From contig CAMATI010000004.1 of assembly GCA_945861095.1 (NCBI GenBank), positions 1 through 50,361 of the forward strand: 50,361 bases of DNA. Reading direction: 5' to 3'. The translations under genes and the position numbers were made by a program. The notes under the pieces are model-generated. The model saw nothing but the letters and a program-made list of their open reading frames with translations, did no database searches and was not told where the DNA came from. How positions within the stretch are numbered: position 1 is the stretch's first letter; each line of letters opens with the position of its first letter. Source of the stretch: Asaia bogorensis. Lineage in GTDB: Bacteria > Pseudomonadota > Alphaproteobacteria > Acetobacterales > Acetobacteraceae. Shown piece after piece: positions 35,141 through 43,491 of this stretch.

Positions 35141-36773
35141 GCGGTTCCCCCCCGACTGCTTCCCGATCCCAGGTGGCCGCAGTGAGACCACGTTCCTTCA
35201 GCTTCGACCGGTTCACCTTTCCGGTATCCGTCAAGGGCAACGCGTCGGACAACTCGAGGTAGCGCGGGATGGCGAAGCGCGCCAGACGCGACTCAAGGAA
35301 GGCGCAGATCTCGTCGGGCCTCGCGCTCGCGCCCGGCCTGACAACGATCACCGCCATCACGTCCTCGCTGGAAAGCTCGCACGGCACCCCGAAGGCGGCG
35401 GCGTCAGCGATGGCCGGGTGTTCCAGCAACGACTGCTCCACCTCCCAGGCGGAAATGTTCTCGCCCCGGCGCCGGATCGACTCCTTCAACCGGCCGACGA
35501 ACCGGAAGCGGCCGGTGGTGTCGCGTACCACCAGGTCACCGGTATGAAACCAGAGATTGCGGCAGGTCGAGAGGGTCGCATCCGGGTTGCCCCAGTAACA
35601 CAGGAAATGAACGAAGGGCACCTGGCTGCGCACCACCAGTTCGCCTGCTGTTCCCGCCGGTACGGGCTGGTCCTGCGCATCGACCACGGCGACCTCGAAG
35701 CCTTCAGTCGCGAATCCCATGTTGCCCGGAACGTCCCAGCCATCGTCCGCATTGAACACCAGATTGGTTTCGGTGGACCCGTAGCCGCCGACCCGGCGCG
35801 ACACGCCAAAGCGCGCCGCGAAAGCGGGCCAGATATCGGCCCGCACGCTTGAAGCGATCAAGGTCCCGACACGGTGCGCTTGGTCCCATTCGCCGGGCGG
35901 CTGAGCGATCAAGAAGTTGGCCATCACGCCGATCAGCGACGTGTGCGTGGCCCCGCTCTCGGCTGCGGCGCGCCAGAAGCCGGTTGCGGAAAAGCGTTCG
36001 CCGATCACGCAGCGCGCACCGGTGAGCAGGCTCTGGCAGACCGTATTGATGGCGTTGATGTGATGCAGCGGCAGGGCATTGAACAACACCGACGTGGATT
36101 CGACCGTCATCGCCGCGGTCTGGTATTCGGCCCACCAGTAGAACTGCGCGGCCGGACAAAGCGCCCCCTTGGACGCTCCGGTCGTCCCCGACGTGAACAG
36201 GATTGCGCTCGGATCTCCTGCAGCGATGACCGGCGGTGGGTTAGGCTGCCAGTGTTGCGGCGACCCGACGATGCACAACCGGTCCAGGTTCGCAACGCCC
36301 TCCGGCACGGGATCGAGCGGCCACACCTCCTTGAGGCTGGTGATCGGCGGCAAGGCGGCGATGTGCGCAATCAGCCCACCGTCCAACACCAGCAGGCCAG
36401 TGCCCGACATCCCGAGCACATGCACGAGCTGGGCACCGCGCAACGCAGGGTTGATGGGCACGACGATCGCCCGCAGCCAGAAGCAGCCCATCAGGAACTC
36501 GACGAACTCGATCCGGTTCCGGCACATGAGCGCGACCCGATCGCCGGGTCGGATACCGCGCGCCGCAAGTTGCCCCGCAACGGCCGCGGCCCGATCGCGG
36601 CACTGCGAAAAGCTCATGGTCCGCTCGCCGATGGTGAGATGCGGCTTGTCCGGATGAAGCCGTGCCGCCTCCTGCAGCATCGACGGAAGATTGCGCTGCT
36701 CCGGCGGTCTGGCGCCGGCGATCATGCGCACGAATGCCGAGGCCGACGATTTACCAACAGGTGTCACCTTCAT
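35127..36773 (-). CDS. AMP-forming acyl-CoA synthetase, second paralogue
   Basis: A 548-residue ANL-superfamily ligase with ILFTSGTTGASKG, GGYGSTETN, FHTGDLVVR, GRLKESIRRRGENISAWEVE and the catalytic Lys region LPLTDTGKVNR. It closely resembles the ligase at 31812-33428, so the pair looks like an ancient duplication flanking the DUF35-thiolase genes. ATG 36773 has AGGG upstream; the frame extends to 36902 but without family similarity there. It heads the ligase-thiolase-DUF35-ligase block, 26 bp after the nitroreductase stop. Confidence 0.92.
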   Translation of the reverse strand: MKVTPVGKSSASAFVRMIAGARPPEQRNLPSMLQEAARLHPDKPHLTIGERTMSFSQCRDRAAAVAGQLAARGIRPGDRVALMCRNRIEFVEFLMGCFWLRAIVVPINPALRGAQLVHVLGMSGTGLLVLDGGLIAHIAALPPITSLKEVWPLDPVPEGVANLDRLCIVGSPQHWQPNPPPVIAAGDPSAILFTSGTTGASKGALCPAAQFYWWAEYQTAAMTVESTSVLFNALPLHHINAINTVCQSLLTGARCVIGERFSATGFWRAAAESGATHTSLIGVMANFLIAQPPGEWDQAHRVGTLIASSVRADIWPAFAARFGVSRRVGGYGSTETNLVFNADDGWDVPGNMGFATEGFEVAVVDAQDQPVPAGTAGELVVRSQVPFVHFLCYWGNPDATLSTCRNLWFHTGDLVVRDTTGRFRFVGRLKESIRRRGENISAWEVEQSLLEHPAIADAAAFGVPCELSSEDVMAVIVVRPGASARPDEICAFLESRLARFAIPRYLELSDALPLTDTGKVNRSKLKERGLTAATWDREAVGGEPHVHR

Positions 36774-36799
36774 AAGCCCTGATTCTTGCCGATGGCGCC

Positions 36800-37405
36800 T
36801 TACCGGAGATTGAATCCGAAACTGGTCACGATCTGGCGCAGGCGTTCGCGGCCATTCATTACCGCCAGGCCGCTGACCCGCCGCGCCACGGCGTCGGTCC
36901 ACGTCGAAGGACTGCCGCCCTGCGACATCCAGAAGTCAATGAGATTGCGATCATACTGCTCGATCGCCTCGTGCTGCACCTCCGAGTCGTACCGTTCCCG
37001 GTGCAGCACAGCCTGCTGCGGCAGCCGGGGCTTGACCGCTCTGCTTGCCTCGGCATCCGGATATCCGACACACATGCCAAACACGGGAATGGTCATTTCC
37101 GGCAGGCCAATCTCGGCCGCCACCGCATCCGGCGCATTGCGCACCGCCCCAATGTAGACCATCCCCAGGCCGAGCGATTCCAGCGCGATGGCGGCGTTCT
37201 GCGCCGCCAGTGCGACGTCGATCAGCGCGACCATGAAAGCGTCGAAATAGTCCAGCACCTCCGCCGGAAAGTCGCGCTCCTGACTGCGCCGCTTCAGGCG
37301 GTGCAAGTCGGCCACCCAAACGAGGAACAGCGGACACTGAGTTATGAAGTCCTGGTGGCGCATCGACTCCGTCAGCGATTTCGGCTCGGCCGGCGCGTTG
37401 TTCAT
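36800..37405 (-). CDS. Nitroreductase-family protein (NfsA/FRP-like), apparently N-terminally truncated
   Basis: A 201-residue flavin-reductase-like protein: CPLFLVWVADLHRLKRRSQE, DVALAAQNAAIALESLGLGM, YIGAVRNAPDAVAAEIGLPE and FGMCVGYPD match the NfsA-type NADPH nitroreductase family. In that family, about 60-70 residues with the FMN-binding Arg motif and the TSSNLQ block normally precede RQCPLF; here only 22 residues do, and no N-terminal match is seen upstream in any frame. ATG 37405 has a GAAGG site, so a short product could be made, but FMN binding is doubtful. It sits between a frameshifted gene and the ligase genes, which suggests local decay. Confidence 0.7.
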   Translation of the reverse strand: MNNAPAEPKSLTESMRHQDFITQCPLFLVWVADLHRLKRRSQERDFPAEVLDYFDAFMVALIDVALAAQNAAIALESLGLGMVYIGAVRNAPDAVAAEIGLPEMTIPVFGMCVGYPDAEASRAVKPRLPQQAVLHRERYDSEVQHEAIEQYDRNLIDFWMSQGGSPSTWTDAVARRVSGLAVMNGRERLRQIVTSFGFNLR

Positions 37406-37427
37406 CGTGCTCAGCCTTCCACGCAAC

Positions 37428-37863
37428 TCACCCGGCCTCGATGTTGCTTTCTCGGATGAACCGACCACACTGCCGCGCCTCGTCGCAGACGATCCGGTCG
37501 CCCCCGGCGGCACCGATCGAGCGCATGTTGAAGTAGGCCCCGCGCAGCACCTCCCGTACCTTGGGCGCCGCCAGGCCCTCGCGCGCCACTGCCTTGCACA
37601 CGGCAGCGGACTGTGCGCGGGAGGCCGGGCCGTACAGCCAGACCATCGGCGAGTTGCTCGATCGCGTACGCGCAATCGGGAGAGTCGCCATCGCCGATGC
37701 CGCGATGGTCGTTATGGATGCATCGGACACGCCGCGCTGGCAGTTGCAGGTGCCGGACGCAGGCGCGCACGGCTCGCGCCCCTTCGGTCGCGATCGACAA
37801 CGTCGGTCCTTCCCTGACCGCCTCGCAGTGCATACGGATGTCGGGTACGCGCACCTTGGGCAT
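37428..37863 (-). pseudogene. Unrecognised small gene, probably frameshifted
   Basis: An ATG at 37863, five bases after the hyuA stop, opens a frame (MPKVRVPDIRMHCEAVREG...) with coding-like codon use down to about 37650 (DCAYAIEQLADG). A second frame then looks coding from there to a stop at 37428: MVWLYGPASRAQSAAVCKAV, then GGDRIVCDEARQCGRF. Neither frame alone looks like one protein, and together they would make about 140 residues, so a frameshift (real or a sequencing error) between about 37640 and 37740 is likely. I do not recognise the family. Location directly after hyuB-hyuA suggests a former accessory subunit. Confidence 0.5.
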
Positions 37864-37867
37864 GGAT

Positions 37868-39964
37868 TCAGGTCTCCGTGATGATGAGGGCACCCGACAG
37901 CGCAACCCGGGCCACCTGCCCCGGCAACAGCGTCGTGGTGCTATCAAGCTGAAGGACGATCGCCGGGCCGTGCAGCACGGCCCCGACGGCCAGATGCGAT
38001 CGCTTGTAGACCGGGCTGTCGTGGCCAATCCCGTCGACGATCATCGTCTCACGGGCCACAGGTGCCGGCCGCAGGCTGGCCTGCGCCACAGGTGCGCTGG
38101 TCGCCTGCGGCCGCCGCAGGCGACCGATCGCAGTCACGTGGAGCGTGACCAACTCCACCGGCGTGTCGGTCTGAGCGAAGGTATAGAGCTGCTGGTGCAA
38201 GGCGTGGAACTCGGCGATGGTGGCGTGCAAGGCCTGTTCCGTCGCGACCTTGCCCGACCAGGGGACGGTCAGCTCGAAGCCCTGATGCGCATAACGAAAG
38301 CTGGCCTGCCACCCGGTTTCGCGATGGTCCGCGGGCACCCCCTCGGCGGCGAGCCACGCCATGGCCTGTCCATCGACCTCCGCAAAGATGCCCTGGATGC
38401 GTGCGATGTCATAGTCGGGTGGCGGCTCGAAGCAGGTCCGTGACAGGTCGGTACGGATATCGGCGACCAGTAAGCCAAAGGCTGCAAGCACGCCCGGCGC
38501 AGGCGGCACGATGATGGTCCGCATGCCCAGCAGGCGCGCCATCGAGCCGCCGTGCATTGGGCCCGCCCCGCCGAAGGCGAGCAGCGCGAAGTCGCGCGGA
38601 TCGTGACCGCGCTCGACCGAAACCTGCCGGATTGCCCCGACCATGGCGTTGTTGACGACTTCCAGAATCCCTTCAGCCGCGCGCTCTACCGAAATACCCA
38701 GAGGCTCGGCGACACGCATGCGGATGGCCTCGCGCGCGGCCTGCCGGTCGAGCGCAAAGCTGCCATCCAGCAGCGACGAACAGACCCGCCCGAGCACCAG
38801 ATTGGCGTCGGTCACCGTCGGCTCGACGCCGCCACGGCCGTAGCAGGCCGGCCCTGGCGCTGCCCCCGCGCTGTCCGGCCCGACCATCAACCCGCCGCCG
38901 GGCGAGACACGCGCAATCGAACCTCCGCCAGCGCCGATGGTGGTGATGTCGATCATGGGCGTGTGTAGCGGCCAATTGCTGATGCGACCACGATTGGTGA
39001 CGCCGTGCCTGCCGGCGCGGATCAAGGCGACGTCGGCTGAGGTACCACCGATGTCGATGGTGACCATATTTTCGAAGCCGGCAGCGATGCCGACCTGGGT
39101 CGCGCCAATGACGCCGGCCGCGGGACCCGAGAGCGCCGTCTGCACCGGCTCTCTGCGCACAGTCTCGGCTCCGGTCACACCGCCGCTCGACTTCATCAGG
39201 AGCAGCGGCGCGGTGATGCCGCAGTCGAGCATGCGTTGCTCGAGCCGGGTCACGTAGGAGGCGACTGCGGGCATGACGTAGATGTTCAGGATGGTCACCA
39301 TCGCCCGCTCATACTCCCGGAACACCGGCAGGATCTCCGAGGATATCGAGACCAGGGCATCGGGTACGACCTCGAGCACCAGGTCGCGCACCTGGCGCTC
39401 GTGCGCGGGATTGGCGTAGGAATGCATCAGGCAGACTGCGATCTCACGTCGGCCTAGCGCGCGCAGCTTGCGTGCGAGTGCGCGAACTTCGTCGGGGTCG
39501 ACCGCATGTAATTCACTGCCATCGGGTTCGGTCCGGCTGGCGATCTCGAAAATGTCCTTCGGGTGAACCGGGCGCGCCGGCTTGACCCACGAGAACATGT
39601 TGGCCTTGCGCGGGATGTCGTGCCGGCCGATCTCCAGCACGTGGCGAAAGCCACGGCTGGTGATCAGGATCGCCGCCGCGCCCTTGCCTTCGAGGATGAC
39701 GTTGGTCGCCACCGTCGTGCCGTGCAACACCTGCGAGACGGCCGACCCGTCGGCACCGTTGTCCGCCAGGATCTTCAGAATGCCGTTGACGAAGCCTATC
39801 GACTGGTCTTCGGGAGTGGTCGGCACCTTGGCCGACATCGTCCGGCCGGATGCCGATTCGATCATGACGACGTCAGTGAAGGTTCCGCCGACGTCCACGC
39901 CGATCAAGACGGCGCCGCCAGCGGAGCGCACCGGACGCGCGGCAGCACTGCTTCGATCAGTCAC
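37868..39964 (-). CDS. Hydantoinase A / oxoprolinase family ATPase subunit (HyuA)
   Basis: A 698-residue HyuA protein: GVDVGGTFTDVVMI near residue 23, HGTTVATNVILEGKG, TIDIGGTSADVALI, GAGGGSIARVSPGG, AGAAPGPACYGRG and LLAFGGAGPMHGGSMARLLG. The start is GTG at 39964, overlapping the hyuB stop (GTGA), so gene order here is hyuB-hyuA, the reverse of the other two units. It is followed closely by the frameshifted small gene. It forms the fourth HyuA unit in the window and probably acts on a different substrate from the other sets, since it is tied to the FCD-GntR operator motifs. Confidence 0.93.
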   Translation of the reverse strand: MTDRSSAAARPVRSAGGAVLIGVDVGGTFTDVVMIESASGRTMSAKVPTTPEDQSIGFVNGILKILADNGADGSAVSQVLHGTTVATNVILEGKGAAAILITSRGFRHVLEIGRHDIPRKANMFSWVKPARPVHPKDIFEIASRTEPDGSELHAVDPDEVRALARKLRALGRREIAVCLMHSYANPAHERQVRDLVLEVVPDALVSISSEILPVFREYERAMVTILNIYVMPAVASYVTRLEQRMLDCGITAPLLLMKSSGGVTGAETVRREPVQTALSGPAAGVIGATQVGIAAGFENMVTIDIGGTSADVALIRAGRHGVTNRGRISNWPLHTPMIDITTIGAGGGSIARVSPGGGLMVGPDSAGAAPGPACYGRGGVEPTVTDANLVLGRVCSSLLDGSFALDRQAAREAIRMRVAEPLGISVERAAEGILEVVNNAMVGAIRQVSVERGHDPRDFALLAFGGAGPMHGGSMARLLGMRTIIVPPAPGVLAAFGLLVADIRTDLSRTCFEPPPDYDIARIQGIFAEVDGQAMAWLAAEGVPADHRETGWQASFRYAHQGFELTVPWSGKVATEQALHATIAEFHALHQQLYTFAQTDTPVELVTLHVTAIGRLRRPQATSAPVAQASLRPAPVARETMIVDGIGHDSPVYKRSHLAVGAVLHGPAIVLQLDSTTTLLPGQVARVALSGALIITET

Positions 39965-41769
39965 TGGAATCCCTCCGTGTATTCACCTCGATGGAACATC
40001 TTGACCGGCGGGCGGCGCTCCGCCCTGAGCCAGCGCGTCGCCTCGGCGTCGAGCTCCATGCCATCACCCACCAGAACCACGCCGTAGTCGCGCTCGGCGC
40101 TCTGCTGGCTTACGAATCCACCAAGCACGTCCAGCTGCACGCGCTCAGCCTCGCGATCGAAGGGATGGCCCCAGCCGCCGCCGCCGCCGGTTTCGATCCG
40201 GAACACGTCTCCGCGCCGAAGCATGACGCCATCGCACATGGGCGGCAGGACACGCGCATCAGGCCGGCCCGGGTTGACCGAACATTGGCCCCGGCCGCCA
40301 TTCATGCCGCCATTGATGCCCCAGGGCGGAAAGTCGTTGCAGTCGATCCGGTTGGAGACCATCGCCTCCTCGCCCAGGAACTCGATCTCGCGGATCACCC
40401 CTGCGCCGCCGCGCCAGCGCCCCGGCCCCGATGAATCGCACTTGATCTCGTAGCGCAACAGTCGCACCGGATAACTGAGATCGAGGAACTCGGCAGGATA
40501 GTTTTCCTGCGCGACGAAATACACGGCATCGATCCCGTCGGAAAGCGGCCGTGCCCCGTAGCCCACTGCGACGCCATCGACCAGCAGGAACGTCTCGCCA
40601 TTCTTCTTGCTGCCGCGCATATAGTAAAGGGCGTAGGCATTGTTCGCCGCCACAGACTGCCCGCCAGTCGCGACGCCGACCAGTCCACAGCAGCTGTTGA
40701 TGACCCGCACCAGGGTGACGCCGCGCTGGCCGAGCGGCGCGGGAAACCGCGGCTGCAAAATGCTGCCCGGCCGGACCGCGACACTGTCTATGGCGCGCGC
40801 CGCGCCCTCGTTGAGCATGCTGTCCTTCTCGGTCGACAACAGATAGATGCCGAGGATCATTCCCGGCACGTCCGGGTGCATCAGATAATTGATGGGACCC
40901 TTGGCCTGGTCGTCGCTGCGTGTGGCGTCGATCCGAAAACGGTCGCCCTCCGAGATCAGATCGAGACGCACGCCGAAGGGACCGTTGCCGTGGCCGTCGG
41001 TGTCGACGTAGTCGGCGAAGCTGTAGGTGCCGCGCGGGAACAACTCACCCAGCCTGCGCCGGATGATCGCTTCCGTTTCGGCGATCAGAGAGTGGAACAC
41101 GCCAAGCACCGGGTTGCGGCCGTAACGCGCGAAGATCTCCAGCAAGCGCCGCTCTCCCAACCGCACCGCCGCCACTGAGGCCCGGGTATCACCCAAGACC
41201 ATGTCGGGATAACGCGAGTTGCGCTGAAAGATGCGAAACGCGTCCTCGTTGTGCACTCCTGCGGCGTACAGGCGCACGGGGGGCACGATGGTGCCTTCCT
41301 GGAAGATGTCGATGGCGTCAGGAGACAGCGATCCGGGCCGCATGCCGCCGATGTCAGTGAAATGCGCCCACGACTGGATGAAGCCGCAAAGGCGGTCTTC
41401 GACAAATACTGGGGCGACGAACACCTGATCCGGTGAATGTGACACTGCACCCAGCGACGCGTAGCAGTCGTTGTACCAGTAGATGTCCCCTTGCTGCATG
41501 GTCTCGGTGGGATACCGGTCCAACAGCGGCCGGATCAGATCTCCAAAGACCGGGATGTTCGTACCCACAATCAACTGCCCCTCGGGGTCGAACACACCTG
41601 CGAAATAGTCCTTCTTCTCGCGGATGAAGGCCGACATCGCCGTCCGTTCGATCAGCGCCTCCATTTCCGCCTGCAGTGCGCGCAGTCCGCCACGCACCAC
41701 TTCGCGCACGATCGGATCAATCCCGTCTTGGCCAGGCTCTGCGCGCGCCGGATCTGTTTCATTGACCAT
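39961..41769 (-). CDS. Hydantoinase B / oxoprolinase family subunit (HyuB)
   Basis: A 602-residue HyuB protein: DPIVREVVRGGLRALQAEME at the N-terminus, YWYNDCYASLGAVSHSPDQV (NDPY reads NDCY), ILQPRFPAPLGQRG, and the Gly-rich ETGGGGGWGHP close to the C-terminus. It is shorter than the copies at 7621 and 20679 because it lacks most of their C-terminal extension. ATG 41769 has GGAG nine bases upstream; a TTG one codon earlier is the alternative. It is the first gene of the operon and is divergent from a Bug gene, with two matches to the proposed GntR operator between them. Confidence 0.93.
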   Translation of the reverse strand: MVNETDPARAEPGQDGIDPIVREVVRGGLRALQAEMEALIERTAMSAFIREKKDYFAGVFDPEGQLIVGTNIPVFGDLIRPLLDRYPTETMQQGDIYWYNDCYASLGAVSHSPDQVFVAPVFVEDRLCGFIQSWAHFTDIGGMRPGSLSPDAIDIFQEGTIVPPVRLYAAGVHNEDAFRIFQRNSRYPDMVLGDTRASVAAVRLGERRLLEIFARYGRNPVLGVFHSLIAETEAIIRRRLGELFPRGTYSFADYVDTDGHGNGPFGVRLDLISEGDRFRIDATRSDDQAKGPINYLMHPDVPGMILGIYLLSTEKDSMLNEGAARAIDSVAVRPGSILQPRFPAPLGQRGVTLVRVINSCCGLVGVATGGQSVAANNAYALYYMRGSKKNGETFLLVDGVAVGYGARPLSDGIDAVYFVAQENYPAEFLDLSYPVRLLRYEIKCDSSGPGRWRGGAGVIREIEFLGEEAMVSNRIDCNDFPPWGINGGMNGGRGQCSVNPGRPDARVLPPMCDGVMLRRGDVFRIETGGGGGWGHPFDREAERVQLDVLGGFVSQQSAERDYGVVLVGDGMELDAEATRWLRAERRPPVKMFHRGEYTEGFQ

Positions 41770-41802
41770 CAAACAATCTCCAGAATTGAATCAGACATTT
41801 TC

Positions 41803-41813
41803 AAGTATACATA
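41803..41813 (-). promoter_or_regulatory. Proposed GntR operator (TATGTATACTT)
   Basis: Read on the minus strand the site is TATGTATACTT; identical to the site at 45919-45929, with similar A/T-rich flanks (shared AAGTATACATAWAA on the plus strand). It contains a GTATAC core, common in FadR-subfamily operators. It lies 34 bp upstream of the hyuB start. Confidence 0.5.
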
Positions 41814-41908
41814 TAAGCAAAATTGGGTTAGGATGGGGCCACGACGCGCCAACAGTTTCCAGAAAAAGGCCGATGTGGGATAACTTTCGGCAGGTTGATG
41901 CAACAGAT

Positions 41909-41919
41909 CATGTATTCTT
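41909..41919 (+). promoter_or_regulatory. Proposed GntR operator, divergent copy (CATGTATTCTT)
   Basis: CATGTATTCTT on the plus strand differs at two positions from TATGTATACTT and points toward the Bug gene, whose start is at 42043. The centres of the two sites in this region are 106 bp apart. Confidence 0.4.
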
Positions 41920-42042
41920 ATTGTGCCTATCACAGGCTGCAGCGCGTCGTTTGGTAGCTAGTCCATGTCAACCAGTGCACTCGATTGGAAGCTTCGGAGG
42001 TCACCGACCCAATCCAGTGAAAACGATGAGAGAGTGACATCC

Positions 42043-42999
42043 ATGAAAAAGCAAATTGCGGTTGTTGCCTTGATTTCCGCGCTGTTCAGCGGTGCGCAAT
42101 CCCAGACCTTTCCCACGCGACCAATCACTCTGGTTGTCAACTCGGAGGTCGGAGGTCCCGTCGATGTGAACGCCCGCCTGATGCGGGACGAACTGCAGGC
42201 CGCCCTCGGCCAGCCCATCATCGTCGAGAACCGCCTCGGCGGAGGTGGCCAGGTGGGCGCCGCCATGGTGGCACGCGCGGCACCGGACGGGTACACGTTG
42301 CTGCTTTGCTCACCCGGTGCGGTGGTCATTGCGCCCCATTTGTACAACCTGCCTTACGATCCGCTGAAGGACTTTGAGCCGGTCAACCTGATCACTGAGG
42401 TTCCGGTTCTGTTCGCCATCAGCATCAACTCCCCGGCCAAGACGCTGGGCGAATTCGTGGCGCTGGCGAAGGCCAACCCCGGCAAGTTCAACTACAGTTC
42501 CAGCGGCAATTCGACGCCGGCCCATCTTGGGTCCGAGTTGCTGAAGTCTCTCGCAGGCATTGATATCACCCATGTGCCGTACCGCGGCACGCCACAAGCC
42601 CTGCAGGCGCTGATGACCGACGATGTGGCCTTGTTCCTCTCCGGCCCCGCAGCGGTATTGCCGCAGGACGCCGCCGGCAAGATACGGCTGGTCGCCGTCA
42701 CCACGAAGAACCGCATCAGGGCCGCGCCGCACGTGCCGACGACGGCCGAGGCCGGACTGCCGGAGCTCACGGTCCCCGCCTGGTATGGCATCTTCGCGCC
42801 CAAAGGTACGCCCCGGCAAGTGGTTGCCACGCTGAATGCGGCGATCAAGAAGACGCTTGAGAACAAGACCGTGCGTGAAAGGTTCGAGGCTGCTTCCTAT
42901 CTGGTAATCGGGGACGGCCCGGATCTTTTCACACCCTTCATGAAGAAGGAAACGGACCGTTGGGGCGAGGTCATCAAGAAGGCCGGTATCAAGGGCTGA
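42043..42999 (+). CDS. Bug-family (TTT) periplasmic substrate-binding protein
   Basis: A 318-residue protein with a short signal peptide (MKKQIAVVALISALFSGAQS) followed by FPTRPITLVVNSEVGGPVDV, then APDGYTLLLCSPGA, HVPYRGTPQALQALM and PTTAEAGLPEL. It is a paralogue of the Bug protein at 30737-31711; the usual APGG loop reads EVGGP. ATG 42043 has GAGAGAG upstream; the longer frame to 41965 has no signal peptide. It is divergent from the hyuB-hyuA operon and orphaned from TctA/TctB. The shared operator motifs suggest it binds the compound used by that operon. Confidence 0.92.
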   Translation: MKKQIAVVALISALFSGAQSQTFPTRPITLVVNSEVGGPVDVNARLMRDELQAALGQPIIVENRLGGGGQVGAAMVARAAPDGYTLLLCSPGAVVIAPHLYNLPYDPLKDFEPVNLITEVPVLFAISINSPAKTLGEFVALAKANPGKFNYSSSGNSTPAHLGSELLKSLAGIDITHVPYRGTPQALQALMTDDVALFLSGPAAVLPQDAAGKIRLVAVTTKNRIRAAPHVPTTAEAGLPELTVPAWYGIFAPKGTPRQVVATLNAAIKKTLENKTVRERFEAASYLVIGDGPDLFTPFMKKETDRWGEVIKKAGIKG

Positions 43000-43074
43000 G
43001 GCCAGCCGAGCTCAACGGCGCACCTTCGCATTGGGCGCAGCCGTGGCGCGTGTCTTCGGTCGGCGCTGCGTGGC

Positions 43075-43491
43075 TCAGGCTGCTTCGCGCGGCCTGACCC
43101 GTGGGAGCACGATCCCGGGCGCGATTTCGTCGAACCAAACGTCAACCGGCAGGTCGAGCCGTACCGCGTCGGCGTCGATGTGGTCGAGGCGGGCAATCAG
43201 ACGCACCCCGGGCTCGAACTCGACCAGGGCGACCACATAGGGAAGATCACCCACAACGCCGGGATGGAAGGCCCGATGGCAGACCGTCCAGCTCCGCACA
43301 ATACCCTGCCCGCTGCTTTGCGCCCACTCCCAGTCACCCGAGCCGCAGTGCGCGCAATAGTTGCGCGGCATGTGGCGCCAGCGCGCGCAGGCCAGACAGC
43401 GTTGGAAGCGCAGTTCGTGCGCCGCGCAATGCCGGTAGAACTCGCCATGCAGTGCATCGCCGCGTGGTTGCGGCCAGGTGACCGAATTCAT
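43075..43491 (-). CDS. DUF35 / OB-fold Zn-ribbon protein, second copy
   Basis: A 138-residue protein with a zinc ribbon (Cys32, Cys35, Cys46, Cys49 in CLACARWRHMPRNYCAHC) and an OB-fold (GIVRSWTVCHRAFHPGVVGD onward). The ATG at 43491 overlaps the stop of the thiolase gene (ATGA), as in the first pair at 33567-35140. It should bind the acyl-CoA for its thiolase-fold partner. It is the last gene of a CoA-transferase-thiolase-DUF35 operon and is convergent with the Bug gene. Confidence 0.88.
   Translation of the reverse strand: MNSVTWPQPRGDALHGEFYRHCAAHELRFQRCLACARWRHMPRNYCAHCGSGDWEWAQSSGQGIVRSWTVCHRAFHPGVVGDLPYVVALVEFEPGVRLIARLDHIDADAVRLDLPVDVWFDEIAPGIVLPRVRPREAA

Noticed and set aside
30737..42999. 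A complete tripartite tricarboxylate transporter
   Set aside because: Only the two Bug binding proteins are present; no TctA or TctB membrane genes are in the window.
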